DNA of 5,354 bases from contig JAAYKS010000055.1 in assembly GCA_012522285.1 (NCBI GenBank), forward strand, positions 1 to 5,354, given 5' to 3'. The position numbers and the translations under genes are program-made. This DNA comes from Clostridiaceae bacterium. Its GTDB lineage: Bacteria; Bacillota; Clostridia; Saccharofermentanales; UBA5734. The notes beneath the pieces are model-generated. The model did no database searches, was not told the DNA's origin, and saw only the letters and a list, made by a program, of their open reading frames with translations. Below, piece after piece: positions 4,973 through 5,354 of this stretch (positions are counted from its first letter, which is position 1; each line of letters starts with the position of its first letter).

Positions 4973-4988
4973 TTATCACAAGTGATAA
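4973..4988. promoter_or_regulatory. Perfect palindrome, likely operator
   Basis: TTATCAC-AA-GTGATAA is a perfect 7-bp inverted repeat with a 2-nt centre, 20 nt upstream of the GTG start at 5009 and 71 nt upstream of the exporter ATPase start. Size and symmetry fit a dimeric helix-turn-helix repressor site. GATAAT (4984-4989) within it could be a -10 box for the plus-strand gene, so binding would repress that gene. I do not recognise the regulator; no regulator gene is in the window. Confidence 0.5.
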
Positions 4989-5008
4989 TTTCGAATGGAG
5001 ACGTACGC

Positions 5009-5354
5009 GTGACACTGACCGGCAACATTTTGCTCAACGCCTATTCGATTGCGGTATTGCTGTATATTCTGGTGTATTCCAGGCTGAACACAGGCAGAAA
5101 AGACCGGGCATACCGGTTGTTTATGTCAGCGGTTTATTTCATGTTCGCGATGCTGGTGTCCGATGTTATGGGACGCTTCGACGGTCGTCCCGGCACTTTC
5201 TATGAGCCCGTCAACCGGATCGGCAACTTCCTCGATTTCATCCTCAATCCGGTCGTCCCGTCGATTTGGATCCTCTATGTGATCAGCCAAACGGGGTATT
5301 CCAGGAAGTGGTTCAACCGTGTAAAAATCTTCCTGATCGGGATCTTTGTCGCGC
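5009..5354 (+). CDS. Membrane protein N-terminus, probable sensor domain of a signalling protein (partial)
   Basis: The first 115 codons of a gene cut by the right window edge. GTG at 5009-5011 has GGAG 8 nt upstream (4997-5000); an ATG at 4995 opens only a 5-codon frame ending in a TGA that overlaps the GTG. Hydrophobic segments lie at residues 5-24, 36-54, 78-93 and from 104 to the cut, so it is a multi-pass membrane domain with little N-terminal tail. Basic residues after the first segment (SRLNTGRKDRAYR, 24-36) suggest that loop is cytoplasmic. The pattern, including FLDFILNPVVPSIWILYVI (74-92), resembles the multi-helix N-terminal domains of Bacillota diguanylate cyclases (GGDEF) and some sensor kinases. 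The catalytic part, which would decide, is outside. Call of membrane protein is firm; signalling role is inferred from resemblance. Confidence 0.75.
   Translation, partial: MTLTGNILLNAYSIAVLLYILVYSRLNTGRKDRAYRLFMSAVYFMFAMLVSDVMGRFDGRPGTFYEPVNRIGNFLDFILNPVVPSIWILYVISQTGYSRKWFNRVKIFLIGIFVA

Noticed and set aside
4852..5037. A 61-codon minus-strand ORF in the divergent intergenic region
   Set aside because: It overlaps the ATPase start in another frame and the opposite gene start, and has no ribosome binding site or domain.
1..5354. Mobile elements, CRISPR arrays, tRNA or rRNA genes
   Set aside because: No transposase, terminal repeats, regularly spaced repeats or RNA-gene structures were seen on either strand.

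Overview
The window looks like chromosomal DNA from a moderately GC-rich member of the Bacillota, for example the Paenibacillaceae or Alicyclobacillaceae. This is inferred from strong AAGGAG(G) ribosome binding sites on most genes, GTG and TTG starts, short intergenic gaps, sigma-A-like promoter hexamers and the gene types. No taxonomic marker gene is complete enough to say more.

Layout from left to right. (1) Positions 1-751, minus strand: the first 250 codons of tyrosyl-tRNA synthetase (tyrS, TyrZ-like KMSKS type), cut by the window edge. (2) Positions 752-1164: a long tyrS leader on the minus strand. It holds a promoter, a 27-residue small ORF with adjacent Tyr-Tyr codons, a GC-rich hairpin, a clear intrinsic terminator, and a second 18-residue Arg-rich small ORF just ahead of tyrS. 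No T-box sequence is visible, so the layout suggests leader-peptide (or other) attenuation of tyrS. This is the most interesting part of the window. (3) Positions 1165-2295: two divergent GNAT acetyltransferase genes. The left one is of unknown substrate; the right one resembles aminoglycoside 6'-N-acetyltransferases. Their 78-bp shared promoter region carries a perfect 6-bp inverted repeat over both candidate -10 boxes. (4) Positions 2297-4901, minus strand: a tightly packed three-gene ABC-2 type exporter operon (ATPase, permease, permease; COG4586-COG4587-COG3694 type), converging on the acetyltransferase gene with one base between the stop codons. (5) Positions 4902-5008: a divergent intergenic region with a 7-bp perfect palindrome. 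(6) Positions 5009-5354, plus strand: the N-terminal, membrane-spanning part of a truncated protein that resembles the sensor domain of Bacillota signalling proteins.

Functionally, the exporter operon forms one complex: an ATPase dimer energising a heterodimer of two six-helix permeases, substrate unknown. The two acetyltransferases and the exporter could all contribute to handling toxic small molecules, but nothing in the sequence proves they act together. No mobile element, CRISPR array, tRNA or rRNA was seen.
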